From Methanobacterium_B sp963825335 (GTDB lineage Archaea; Methanobacteriota; Methanobacteria; Methanobacteriales; Methanobacteriaceae), in the NCBI GenBank assembly GCA_963825335.1, contig CAWGSP010000002.1, positions 124,001 through 188,000 of the forward strand: DNA of 64,000 nucleotides. The letters run 5' to 3'. Below, one piece after another: positions 46,728-55,214 of the stretch. A program made the position numbers and the translations under genes. Position 1 is the first letter of the stretch; every line of letters begins with the position of its first letter. The notes beneath the pieces were generated by a model. It was not told the DNA's origin, made no database searches, and worked only from the letters and a program-made list of their open reading frames with translations.

Positions 46728-47795
46728 TTATGGCATTGTTGTTACGTACTGTTTGAGCGATGATGGAATGTTGGTTGAGACGTTGGTTGCTATAGCTGGT
46801 GATATAGGGTCTTGGAAACTGTTTGTGATTATTTGTGTACCTTGTGGGCTGAGTAGTAGCTGCACATATTGTGTTGCGAGGGTTTTATCTGGGGCGTTGT
46901 TTAGTACTGTAATTCCGTAGACTATGGCTGATAATTTTACCAGAGTTCTTTGCGTGGTGTTTGCACTGTCACTGTCCTGAATCAGAGTTATACCTTTGTA
47001 TTGTGGTGCGTATGTTGTGTTGTTAAGTGCTAATTCACCAGGTAACGGCATGTATTTAACTCCAGAACTAGCCTGCTGTGCTGCAATGTTTTTGTATACT
47101 ATTGCATAGTCAACTGTACCGGATTCTAGAAGTGGCATCAATGTTGCTGCATCTGACCTGATAATTACTTTAGAAGTCGGATTTGCACTGCTTGGGCTGC
47201 TTATTACATAGCCGGTTCCATTCTTTGCAGAGGTGATGGCTGTGTTGTTTCCAATCAACGATGAGAAGATGCTGCCATCGTTGTAGTATGCATCAGCAAG
47301 TTGTAGCATCATCACTGACCTGTATCCTGCAGGGTCAGAGTTAGGATCACTGAGACCTATGGTTACATTGGTTTGGTTCATAATTTTGTACCAGTTGGTG
47401 CTGTTTAACTCGGTACTGTTTTTACTTTTAGCAGTATATGCAATTACCAAGTCGTTATGTGCGTACTGTAAATTCCAGCTAGCATATGTTGGTATCAACT
47501 GAGAATCTATTAGACTATAATCCGCAGATACAACGATATCTGCAGGTTTATGAAGATTCGTAACCTGCTTGATTGCAGCTGAACTTCCCATGAACTGAGC
47601 CTGGACATTGACATTTGGATGTGTTTGTTTAAAAGCAGCTGTAGTTGCATTCAATTGAGATGCAAGACTGTCAGCAGCGTAAATGATTATAGTACCATTT
47701 TCCGATGAAGTTGTATAGGTACTGTACCCATAAACGCCCACTCCAACTACGACTATTATTATTATAGCCAGTAATGCTATTATTTTATTGTCCAT
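46728..47795 (-). CDS. wtpA: Tungstate/molybdate-binding protein
   Basis: 355 residues, signal anchor at about 4-24. The mature part matches WtpA in the oxyanion-binding lobes: IIYAADSLASQLNATTAAF, VQAQFMGSSAAIKQV, KPADIVVSADYSLI, NDLVIAYTAKS and SDPNSDPAGYRSVMMLQLA. WtpA proteins bind WO4 and MoO4 with six oxygen ligands, unlike bacterial ModA. Located at the cell surface, delivering the anion to WtpB. The promoter region (47850-47890) contains the shared operator-like element found again before modE. Confidence 0.9.
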   Translation of the reverse strand: MDNKIIALLAIIIIVVVGVGVYGYSTYTTSSENGTIIIYAADSLASQLNATTAAFKQTHPNVNVQAQFMGSSAAIKQVTNLHKPADIVVSADYSLIDSQLIPTYASWNLQYAHNDLVIAYTAKSKNSTELNSTNWYKIMNQTNVTIGLSDPNSDPAGYRSVMMLQLADAYYNDGSIFSSLIGNNTAITSAKNGTGYVISSPSSANPTSKVIIRSDAATLMPLLESGTVDYAIVYKNIAAQQASSGVKYMPLPGELALNNTTYAPQYKGITLIQDSDSANTTQRTLVKLSAIVYGITVLNNAPDKTLATQYVQLLLSPQGTQIITNSFQDPISPAIATNVSTNIPSSLKQYVTTMP

Positions 47796-47864
47796 TTTTT
47801 TCCTCCTATCAATTTATGAAATTAAAAAAAACATACAACATATATTATGTGCGAAATGAATATT

Positions 47865-47887
47865 TAAACGTATCGAAATGATATTCA
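47865..47887 (+). promoter_or_regulatory. Operator-like element upstream of wtpA
   Basis: TAAACGTATCGAA, then A, TGAT, A, TTCA. It matches 48591-48613 at 21 of 23 positions. The centre has dyad TATC-N5-GATA. It overlaps the likely reverse-strand TATA box (TTTAAATAT) about 70 bases before wtpA, so a bound repressor would block transcription. Confidence 0.55.
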
Positions 47888-48978
47888 GGTCCTATCAATT
47901 ATTTTATATGGTAATTAATGGTTATTTCAGATAAAAAACGGAGTATAACTATGAAATAAAGGAAATAAAATCCATTCTAAAGAATGAGTGTATCAATAGT
48001 GAATTTATTATTTTAAATGGAAATTCAAGATATATTTTCGTACTAAATCAATTTAAACAAAATTCTAAACTTTTTAGTAATTCAGTATGGCTTAACTTCG
48101 TTATGATGCTAAACAAAAATGATAACACAAATTTAAATTTTATAAAATTAACCTTTACCATCTAAGATTTTATTCAGATCACTGATATTAAACTGATATA
48201 ATCCCTAACTTGAAAATTACCAACAATAATCTCTTAAAACTAGTTGAGTTAGTGTTTGAGCATATTTATTTTGAGGGAAATCTTCATGATTTGGCAGATA
48301 TTTTATAAAAAAAATTATCCATTCATACATTTGATAAAATTTTTAATAATAATGACTAAAAATTGCAAATTATTGAATTCATAAAAAAAAAAAACAAATA
48401 TTATGATGCTATGATGAAAATATTTCGATAATATTTATCTCATATGTAAATTCATTCAAAATATGGTTTTTTATTAAATTAGGGAAATTTGGCATTATTT
48501 CCCTAATTTAGGTAATCTATGGCAATTTACTTATAAAAAATTACGAAGTTACTTTTGTGGATCAAACAATATTCTATCGATAGGTATATATAAACGTATC
48601 GAATTGATTTTCAATTATAAAACGAATCCGCCATAATTTAAAATTTGTAAATAATGACTACACCATCTAAATTTAGGAATATCTATATAAAATTATTTGA
48701 AACCGAAAAACATCCACTATTAAAACTTAAAAATTAGTATAAAATCATTATATACCTCAGACCAAATAAGACCTGTATAGGTGCATTACATAGTACTATA
48801 TATCATAAATCATACATAAAAAAAATTAATTTCAATTTATCATTCAATCAAACCTAAATTAAAGTATCAATTAAGGGTTTGATTTAAAGATTAATAAATT
48901 AATTATTATTTCAAAAATTATCTGAATTTTATTAAGTAAATGAACAATAAACTACATAAAACAAATTGAGATGTTATT
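47888..48978. other. Long intergenic region between wtpA and modE
   Basis: About 1.1 kb with no credible ORF. It contains the second operator-like element and a TATA box (48578-48613). If that promoter serves modE, the leader is about 360 nt; otherwise an untranslated RNA may start at about 48615. Confidence 0.45.
48578..48613 (+). promoter_or_regulatory. Promoter with overlapping operator-like element
   Basis: CGATAGGTATATATAAA provides BRE and TATA box. The element TAAACGTATCGAA, T, TGAT, T, TTCA begins inside the TATA box at 48591 and covers the start-site side. Same sequence as at 47865. Most simply read as autoregulation by the ModE protein encoded downstream. Confidence 0.55.
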
Positions 48979-49686
48979 ATGAAGGACTTAGAAAAACAAC
49001 CAAAATATAAACTAGATATAGAAGTCGAAGTTGGAAATAAGTCAATATCATTGAATAATAAAAAATCTAAGCTCCTACATTGTATTAATGAATATGGATC
49101 TATTGTTAAAGCATCCAAAGAAACTGGAATCCCCTACCGAACAGCGCTTAAAAATATTGAAGTCATGGAAAATGATTTAGGCACACCCATAGTAGTAACA
49201 AAAAGGGGTGGAAAGGGCGGAGGAGGAAGTAGTGAACTATCTGATATAGGTAAAGAAATTTTATTAAAATTTATTAAAATGAACCATGTTCTGAGAAAGA
49301 ATGCTTATTTAAATGAAATAACCGGGACTATTTTTGATATAGATAATGAAAAGAAGATCATGAAAGTTAGTTTAGATAATAATGAAATAATTTTACCATT
49401 AACAGCAAATTTTAATATTGAAGACAATGTTCTTCTCACCATAAGTCCTAACAACATATTTGTGACCCTAAAACCACAAGAATCAAGTGTCAGAAACACC
49501 ATCGAAGGGACAATTACCGAAATGCAACTTAAAGAAGATAAAGTACGTCTTAACATTAATATTGGAAAAAACAATATTGTAGTAGATGTAACTGAACTAT
49601 CCCGAAAAGAACTGGATTTAAACCTTGGAAAAAGAGTTTACATAGGATTCAAAGCCGCATCTGTTGATATTATAAAAATTGAATAA
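48979..49686 (+). CDS. modE: ModE-type molybdate/tungstate-responsive regulator
   Basis: 235 residues. Winged helix at about 20-105 (KLLHCINEYGSIVKASKETG, PYRTALKNIEVMENDLGTPI, then KRGGKGGGGSSELSDIGKEIL, the hallmark wing of ModE). Two Mop/TOBE-like domains follow (about 115-170, starting NEITGTIFDI, and 175-235, starting NTIEGTITEM). Full-length ModE dimers bind oxyanion in these domains and repress uptake genes. It is transcribed divergently from wtpABC, with a shared operator-like sequence before both. Confidence 0.92.
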   Translation: MKDLEKQPKYKLDIEVEVGNKSISLNNKKSKLLHCINEYGSIVKASKETGIPYRTALKNIEVMENDLGTPIVVTKRGGKGGGGSSELSDIGKEILLKFIKMNHVLRKNAYLNEITGTIFDIDNEKKIMKVSLDNNEIILPLTANFNIEDNVLLTISPNNIFVTLKPQESSVRNTIEGTITEMQLKEDKVRLNINIGKNNIVVDVTELSRKELDLNLGKRVYIGFKAASVDIIKIE

Positions 49687-49720
49687 AAAAAATTAAAAAA
49701 AATATTGTTCAATATTTTTT

Positions 49721-49780
49721 ATCTATTTTTATCTATTTTTATCTATTTTTATCTATTTTTATCTATTTTTATCTATTTTT
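49721..49780 (+). terminator. Six tandem 10-bp units ATCTATTTTT, likely terminator array
   Basis: Perfect 10-bp repeats, each with a T5 run, starting 35 bases after modE. Archaeal RNA polymerase stops at T-rich tracts without needing a hairpin, so the array would offer six consecutive stop sites for modE transcripts and protect the convergent gene at 49820. It is also a microsatellite-like locus prone to copy changes. Confidence 0.75.
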
Positions 49781-49819
49781 AAGATTTATTAACATTGAAT
49801 AATAATGTTCCATCCATGT

Positions 49820-50893
49820 TCATGCCTCTTTCAATCCTGATGAATTCAATATATTAGAGACTTGCTCATCTGTTAAATTATAATGATAAAATTCTGAGTA
49901 GAACTCTTTTGTAAGACTGTTCAAGTCCAGATTCTTAAATTTATCAGGATATAAAACTTCAGCTGTCCATGGTATACCTATGATTGAGTTAGCACCAGGC
50001 GGATTTTCAAACCAGTTAAATGGGTCTTGGGGTGTTAAATATACTTGTTTATTCTTAACAGCAGTAACACTCTGCCAAAGCGAGTTGGAATACACTGTGC
50101 TGTAAAATTGTGGACTGCTGGTAATAATAACATCGGGATTCCATTGCAACACTTGTTCCATTGAAACTTCCATACCACCACTTGATACAGGTGATTGAAC
50201 AACACTCTGCCCCCCACAAATGGTTATAAGTTGTGTTTGCGGAGAACCAGCAGCAAATGTTGCCAATCCATCTGCACTTGTAGTAAAGTAGACTGTCTTT
50301 TTTTCTGAATCTGGTATGGTTGCAACTGTGCTGTTCACCTCGCTCAGCACGTTTTGATAGAAGTTTATCAGATTATTTGATTGGGTCTGAGTACCAAGGA
50401 TCGTGCCCATAAATTGAATTGCAGGTATGATACTGGACAGATTGTTATCACCCTCAACATCCACGGACGGTATGTCACCGAATTTCTGTTGGATGTTGTT
50501 TATGGTGTTGTTGTCACCACCATGTCCAATGAATATCATATCTGGAGCATGTGATATTATGGTTTCATAATTAGCATTACCTTGTCCCTGGCCTTCACCC
50601 CCACCAAGTACTGGAAGTTGCTTATATTTAACTGGCATATACTCTTGTGTACCGTTTAATGAGTCCCATCCTATCATCTTATCAGGAGCTAACATGTAAA
50701 GCAATATTGTAACAGATCCTGCGGTTGAATACGTTTTATTAATATCACCAGGTAAACTCACGCTTCTATCAGCCATGTCTGTTATCTTTCCACCACTAAA
50801 ACTCACATCTTCATTACTTGTATAGACACTAAGTAAACATATTATGGCTACGATTGCAGCTACCATTAGTATTATGACATTATTAGTCTTCAT
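49820..50893 (-). CDS. Periplasmic-binding-type protein for a metal chelate or oxyanion (BtuF/MolA class)
   Basis: 357 residues, signal anchor at about 5-24. Class-III binding-protein fold (two lobes joined by one long helix): ITDMADRSVSLPGDINKTYS, LAPDKMIGWDSL, VLGGGEGQ, YETIISHAPDMIFIG, MEQVLQWNPDVIITSS and the end DPFNWFENPPGANSIIG. This family binds iron-siderophores or corrinoids, and one branch (MolA) binds molybdate/tungstate. Neighbouring wtp and modE genes make an oxyanion or a co-regulated metal plausible. No matching permease or ATPase is in the window. Confidence 0.85.
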   Translation of the reverse strand: MKTNNVIILMVAAIVAIICLLSVYTSNEDVSFSGGKITDMADRSVSLPGDINKTYSTAGSVTILLYMLAPDKMIGWDSLNGTQEYMPVKYKQLPVLGGGEGQGQGNANYETIISHAPDMIFIGHGGDNNTINNIQQKFGDIPSVDVEGDNNLSSIIPAIQFMGTILGTQTQSNNLINFYQNVLSEVNSTVATIPDSEKKTVYFTTSADGLATFAAGSPQTQLITICGGQSVVQSPVSSGGMEVSMEQVLQWNPDVIITSSPQFYSTVYSNSLWQSVTAVKNKQVYLTPQDPFNWFENPPGANSIIGIPWTAEVLYPDKFKNLDLNSLTKEFYSEFYHYNLTDEQVSNILNSSGLKEA

Positions 50894-51250
50894 ATTCGTT
50901 ACATCCTAAAAAAAATTCATTATATTCCGTTTACAATTCAACATGATTTTTCACATATTATATTCATCATACCAAATTCGATTCTTATCATTCATCTATT
51001 AAAGTCCGATTCGTTTAAAATTCTTTAATATGCATTGAACCCTGAAATACGGATTAAAATAATCCACCATCATATGTTCAATCATATTTTTCCCAATCAT
51101 ATTTTTCTTATCATGATTAGGATTCCTATTCAACAATTTATAGTATAACATCAAACCGATATGTATATACTACGTTTTCGTATATTATGATCTTGAACAG
51201 TGATATCTACTTAAATAAAATTTTGAACCACCAAAAAAGGAAATTGAATT
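50894..51250. other. Divergent region before the hdr operon
   Basis: About 360 bases with iterated ATCATATTTTTC-type words near 51075-51115 and the promoter CGATATGTATATAC at 51157-51170. No ORF. Confidence 0.5.
51157..51170 (+). promoter_or_regulatory. Promoter element CGATATGTATATAC before hdrC
   Basis: BRE/TATA-like, 94 bases before the hdrC ATG. Shares CGATATGTAT with 56167 and 61367, which lie at about the same distance before the two giant surface-protein genes. Confidence 0.5.
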
Positions 51251-51871
51251 ATGGAAAACACCACCAAAACAATTGAAGATTCAGTTAAAATTAATATAAA
51301 ACTGATTAAATTAGACAAAAAGAAATCATCAATGGATGATTTAAGGTTCAAAAAGAGTGGATTTAAGAAGTGTATACAATGCGGACGTTGTACAGCAAGC
51401 TGTCCCGCAGCAAGTTTTTATCCAGATTACAAACCAAGGGATTTGATGCGGAAATTTACACAAGACGAGTTTTATACCGATGAAGTTAATGAGATAATTT
51501 GGAAATGCAGCCAATGTTATTCATGCAGAGCAAGATGTCCAAGAAACTGCAAGGCAGGTTTAGGCGTGCTCGCACTGCAGTCACACTCATACTTATCAGG
51601 CAATGCACCTCCTGAGATCAACAGAATTGGGGATAAAATTAAACATAACCTCTACAATAAAGGAGAAACATTTCTTCCATCGACTCTTTCCATCGACATC
51701 GAAACAGAATTCGGTCAAAAAATTTATCATCGTTGCTTAAACAATAGCAAAAAAAGAGAAGACCTAGGCTACTTATCAGATGATTCAAGAAATATTCCGA
51801 TACCACAAGGATCTATGGATGAAATAAGAAAGATCATGTACATTACAGGATTTGTCGAGGAAACAGAATGA
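51251..51871 (+). CDS. hdrC: Heterodisulfide reductase subunit C paralog
   Basis: 206 residues. Two [4Fe-4S] motifs: Cys41-x2-Cys44-x2-Cys47-x3-Cys51-Pro, and Cys86-x2-Cys89-x2-Cys92-x3-Cys96-Pro. The C-terminal tail (about 110-206) has no further motif and is longer than in minimal HdrC. It passes electrons between HdrA and HdrB in the soluble CoM-S-S-CoB reductase. The gene overlaps hdrB by four bases (ATGA). GGAAATTGAATT precedes the ATG. Confidence 0.88.
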   Translation: MENTTKTIEDSVKINIKLIKLDKKKSSMDDLRFKKSGFKKCIQCGRCTASCPAASFYPDYKPRDLMRKFTQDEFYTDEVNEIIWKCSQCYSCRARCPRNCKAGLGVLALQSHSYLSGNAPPEINRIGDKIKHNLYNKGETFLPSTLSIDIETEFGQKIYHRCLNNSKKREDLGYLSDDSRNIPIPQGSMDEIRKIMYITGFVEETE

Positions 51872-52794
51872 ACGAAAACAACACAATTTCACCGCCATCA
51901 GATCATTATTATCTCTTTAAAAGCTGCACTGCCGGGTCTGTTTATCCCGGTATAGAGTTATCGATAAGGTACATACTAGATACTCTTAAGTTGAAATATG
52001 TTGACGATTCAAGACAATCATCATGCACAGGATTCGGTTTCCATATGGGTATTGTGCCTATGGATACAAACATGGCACTTAATGCCCGTAATTTATCATT
52101 AGCCGCAGAAACACCCCAAAAAAATATGATATGTACCTGCCCCATGTCCTACAACAATTTAAAACACTGCCAGAAACTAATTTCAAAGGATAACAAACTG
52201 GAAAAACGTTATCAGAAAATATTAAATGATCTGGGACGTCCTTACGACTGCAGTGTAGAAGTTAACCATGTGTCAGACGCATTATTCGCCAACAAAAAGA
52301 AAATCGCAGAAAAGGCTTTGAAATCACTTTCAGGTGTGAAGGCTGTGACCCATCACGGGTGTCATTATTCCAAGTTCTTTTTTAAAGAAGTAACATCAGG
52401 CACTTTTGAGAACCCAACCGTACTAAACGAAATATTGCAATGTCTTAGATGTGAAGTGGTGGATTATTCTGAACAATTTCTATGCTGTGGTGGTGGTTTA
52501 CATCAAACTGTTATTGGACGAGAATATCCTCGTGAGATTTTAAGAAGAAAGCTTGGAAGTATTGCATCTGTCAAACCCGATATTATCATTACACAGTGTC
52601 CTGGTTGTACATTCAATCTAGAATATTATCAAGAATCATTGATAGATGAATCAATCATTCAGCAAGAAATACCCGTGCTCTACATCGCAGAGATAGTTGC
52701 CATTCTACTAGGAGCAACGCCTGAAGAAATTGGTATTGACATGCATGCAGTGGATGTGGAACCATTCCTTAAAAATGCTGGTATTTTGGAGTGA
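51868..52794 (+). CDS. hdrB: Heterodisulfide reductase subunit B paralog with a degraded first CCG motif
   Basis: 308 residues with two CCG cysteine-rich domains. The second is complete: HHGCHYSKFF, FLCCGGGLHQ and QCPGCTFNL. The first is reduced: SCTAGSVYPGIE is present, but the CC pair reads SSCTGFGFH and the CxxC position reads CTCPMSYNN, so one or two ligands are missing compared with the family pattern Cys-xn-CysCys-xn-CysxxCys. HdrB normally holds two noncubane [4Fe-4S] clusters that split the heterodisulfide. Here the first may be absent or altered, so the substrate could differ. Confidence 0.87.
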   Translation: MNENNTISPPSDHYYLFKSCTAGSVYPGIELSIRYILDTLKLKYVDDSRQSSCTGFGFHMGIVPMDTNMALNARNLSLAAETPQKNMICTCPMSYNNLKHCQKLISKDNKLEKRYQKILNDLGRPYDCSVEVNHVSDALFANKKKIAEKALKSLSGVKAVTHHGCHYSKFFFKEVTSGTFENPTVLNEILQCLRCEVVDYSEQFLCCGGGLHQTVIGREYPREILRRKLGSIASVKPDIIITQCPGCTFNLEYYQESLIDESIIQQEIPVLYIAEIVAILLGATPEEIGIDMHAVDVEPFLKNAGILE

Positions 52795-52801
52795 AATAAA
52801 A

Positions 52802-55159
52802 ATGGATAATAAAATTGGATTATTTCTATGTCACTGCGGAGACAATATTTCAAGTAAAATCGATTTTAAACAATTAACTGATGATATATCTGATGATAAA
52901 ATATTATTTGTCGAAGAAAATCCTTACCTCTGCAGTAGTGATGGTCAAGAAAAGATAAAAGAAACTTTGAAACGGTTCAACCCCGATGCAATTGTTATAG
53001 GTGCATGTTCACCCAAAATGCACGAACATAAGTTCCGTCGTTGTATTGAAACAGCTGGAATGAACGGGTATATGATGGACATAGCCAACATAAGGGAACA
53101 GTGTGCATGGGTTTCAAAGGATCATGACCCAACACTAAAAGCGGAAAATATAATTCATTCATCAATACTAGCCATGAAAAAAGCTGTTCCTCTAGAAACT
53201 ATAGACCTACCCGTAGTAAAACAGTCTTTAATAATAGGGGGAGGAGTATCTGGCATGACCTCTGCACTTTCACTCGCAAAACAGGGCATCAAAGTATACC
53301 TCGTAGAACAAAGCCCAAGTATCGGTGGCAACATGGTTCGAATAGGGAAGGTTTTCTCAGCCGATACCATGAGTGAAGAATGTGCAATGTGCTCTCTTGG
53401 TCCGTTGCTCTCAGAAGTTGCAGAAAACCCTAACATAGAAATCCTTTCAATGTCCCATGCAACCGATCTTAACGGAAGGTCCGGTAATTTCAAGATAAAC
53501 GTATCAACCGAGGCCAAAATGATTGATGAAGAAAAATGCAATTCATGCGGGGAATGTTCAAGAATATGCAAAATAAATGTGCCCGATGAATGGAATGCTA
53601 ATTTAAGCATGCGCAAAGCAGCATATAAACCTTTCACACAGTCCGTACCATCATCATATACCATAGATGTAGATGCTTGTGTTAAATGTGGATCGTGTGT
53701 AGACATATGTCCTGCAAATGCTATCAACCTCAACAACAAGATAACTGAATCGGTATTAAATGTTGGTGCTGTCGTAGTAGCAACAGGATACAAAGAACTC
53801 AACCCAGAAGATAAAGAAGAGTTAGGATATAAAAAATTTCCTGATGTGATTACACAGATGGAACTTGCAAGGTTATTCGCTGTCAACGGCCCAACCTCAG
53901 GTAACCTAGTTGTTCCATCAACCGGTAAAAAACCCAAGAGGATAGTAATGATACAATGTGTAGGTTCGAGAGACAGAAAACCTGGTTCAATACCTCACTG
54001 TTCAACAATATGCTGTATGACCGCTTTAAAACATTCAAATTACATTATAACCCATTATAAAGGAACAGAAATTTACATATGTTACACAGATATGAGAACA
54101 CCCGGAACCTACGAAAATTACTACTTTGAAACTCAAAAGAAAGGTGAAAAATCTATAAAATTCATAAGGGGAAAGGTTGCCGAGGTCAAAATGGATGAAA
54201 ATAAAATAATGTCTGCCAGAGTTGAGGACACCCTAGGCGGTGGTGTTATTGATATTCAAACAGATTTAGTTGTATTATCGTGTGCCCTCGAACCATCAGA
54301 AACCATTCTGGAATTAGAAAAATCACTAAAAATAAGTTTAACAGAGGAGATGTTTGTGAAGGAAAAAAATCCAAAGATGGATCCCACACAAACAACCGTG
54401 CCAGGGATATTTGTAGCAGGCTCTGCATCCGGTGCCATGGACATCACAGATTCAATTAACATGGCACGCTCATCCGCATCGATGGTAACAGAATTATTAT
54501 ACAACGAAAATATCGAAATAAAACCCGAATTTGCTATCATTGATATGGATAAGTGTGACGCGTGTGAAGATTGTATAGTTAACTGTCCTGCAAACGCAAT
54601 ATTCAAGGATGAACATGTCAGGATCGATCCAATCAAATGTTTAGGTTGCGGATACTGCATATCTAAATGTAATCAAAATGCGATTACCCGGCCATTGTAC
54701 AGTGATGATGAAATCTTTGCTCGCATCGATGGGTCATTGATGAATGAAATTCCAATAATTTTAACCTTTCTTGATAATGAGATTGCATATACAGCAGCAG
54801 ACAACATGGGTTCAAACAGATTAAATTATCCATCCGAAGTAAGAATCATCAAAATCCCTTCAATTTTAAGGTTAGAACTTAAACATCTACTCTATGCATT
54901 TAAAAACGGTGCTCAGGGCATATTTTTAGGTGATGGAAATGGGAACATTACTGGAAATATATTAAAGGATAGATTAAATGAAAAGGTCGAAGAGCTTAAA
55001 GATGGAGTTTTTAAAGCTGGACTCGATCCAGATCGTGTGTACTTCTACAATGCATATCTACCCCACCATAATGGTCTCGCAACAAAACTGAAGGAATTTC
55101 AAAAAATTTTAAAAAAAAATAAATGGGATCTTCATCTTAACAGTAATTTCCCAGAGTAG
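52802..55159 (+). CDS. hdrA: Heterodisulfide reductase subunit A paralog with C-terminal cysteine-free MvhD-like domain
   Basis: 785 residues from ATG 52802 after GGAGTG; a longer frame reaches back into hdrB. N-terminal Cys domain (FLCHCGDN, GACSPKMHE), FAD-binding fold (SLIIGGGVSGMTSALSLAKQ, PSIGGNM), ferredoxin motifs (CNSCGECSRIC, CVKCGSCVDICPA), second half of the flavin domain (TVPGIFVAGSASGAMDI), and two more clusters (CDACEDCIVNCPA, CLGCGYCISKC). Residues about 650-785 resemble MvhD/FlpD (ILTFLDNEIAYTAADNMGSN, VRIIKIPSIL, ALKNGAQGI-type core), but have no Cys at all, so no [2Fe-2S] cluster can form. HdrA2-MvhD fusions are known in Methanosarcina. This one may have a changed electron entry. 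Confidence 0.9.
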   Translation: MDNKIGLFLCHCGDNISSKIDFKQLTDDISDDKILFVEENPYLCSSDGQEKIKETLKRFNPDAIVIGACSPKMHEHKFRRCIETAGMNGYMMDIANIREQCAWVSKDHDPTLKAENIIHSSILAMKKAVPLETIDLPVVKQSLIIGGGVSGMTSALSLAKQGIKVYLVEQSPSIGGNMVRIGKVFSADTMSEECAMCSLGPLLSEVAENPNIEILSMSHATDLNGRSGNFKINVSTEAKMIDEEKCNSCGECSRICKINVPDEWNANLSMRKAAYKPFTQSVPSSYTIDVDACVKCGSCVDICPANAINLNNKITESVLNVGAVVVATGYKELNPEDKEELGYKKFPDVITQMELARLFAVNGPTSGNLVVPSTGKKPKRIVMIQCVGSRDRKPGSIPHCSTICCMTALKHSNYIITHYKGTEIYICYTDMRTPGTYENYYFETQKKGEKSIKFIRGKVAEVKMDENKIMSARVEDTLGGGVIDIQTDLVVLSCALEPSETILELEKSLKISLTEEMFVKEKNPKMDPTQTTVPGIFVAGSASGAMDITDSINMARSSASMVTELLYNENIEIKPEFAIIDMDKCDACEDCIVNCPANAIFKDEHVRIDPIKCLGCGYCISKCNQNAITRPLYSDDEIFARIDGSLMNEIPIILTFLDNEIAYTAADNMGSNRLNYPSEVRIIKIPSILRLELKHLLYAFKNGAQGIFLGDGNGNITGNILKDRLNEKVEELKDGVFKAGLDPDRVYFYNAYLPHHNGLATKLKEFQKILKKNKWDLHLNSNFPE

Positions 55160-55214
55160 TTATCAACGTCAATTTCAAGTAAGAACAACCAATAAAAGAA
55201 ATAGGTGATATTAT

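Noticed and set aside
49721..49780. CRISPR array interpretation of the 10-bp repeats
   Set aside because: Units are too short, without spacers and T-rich; a terminator array fits better.
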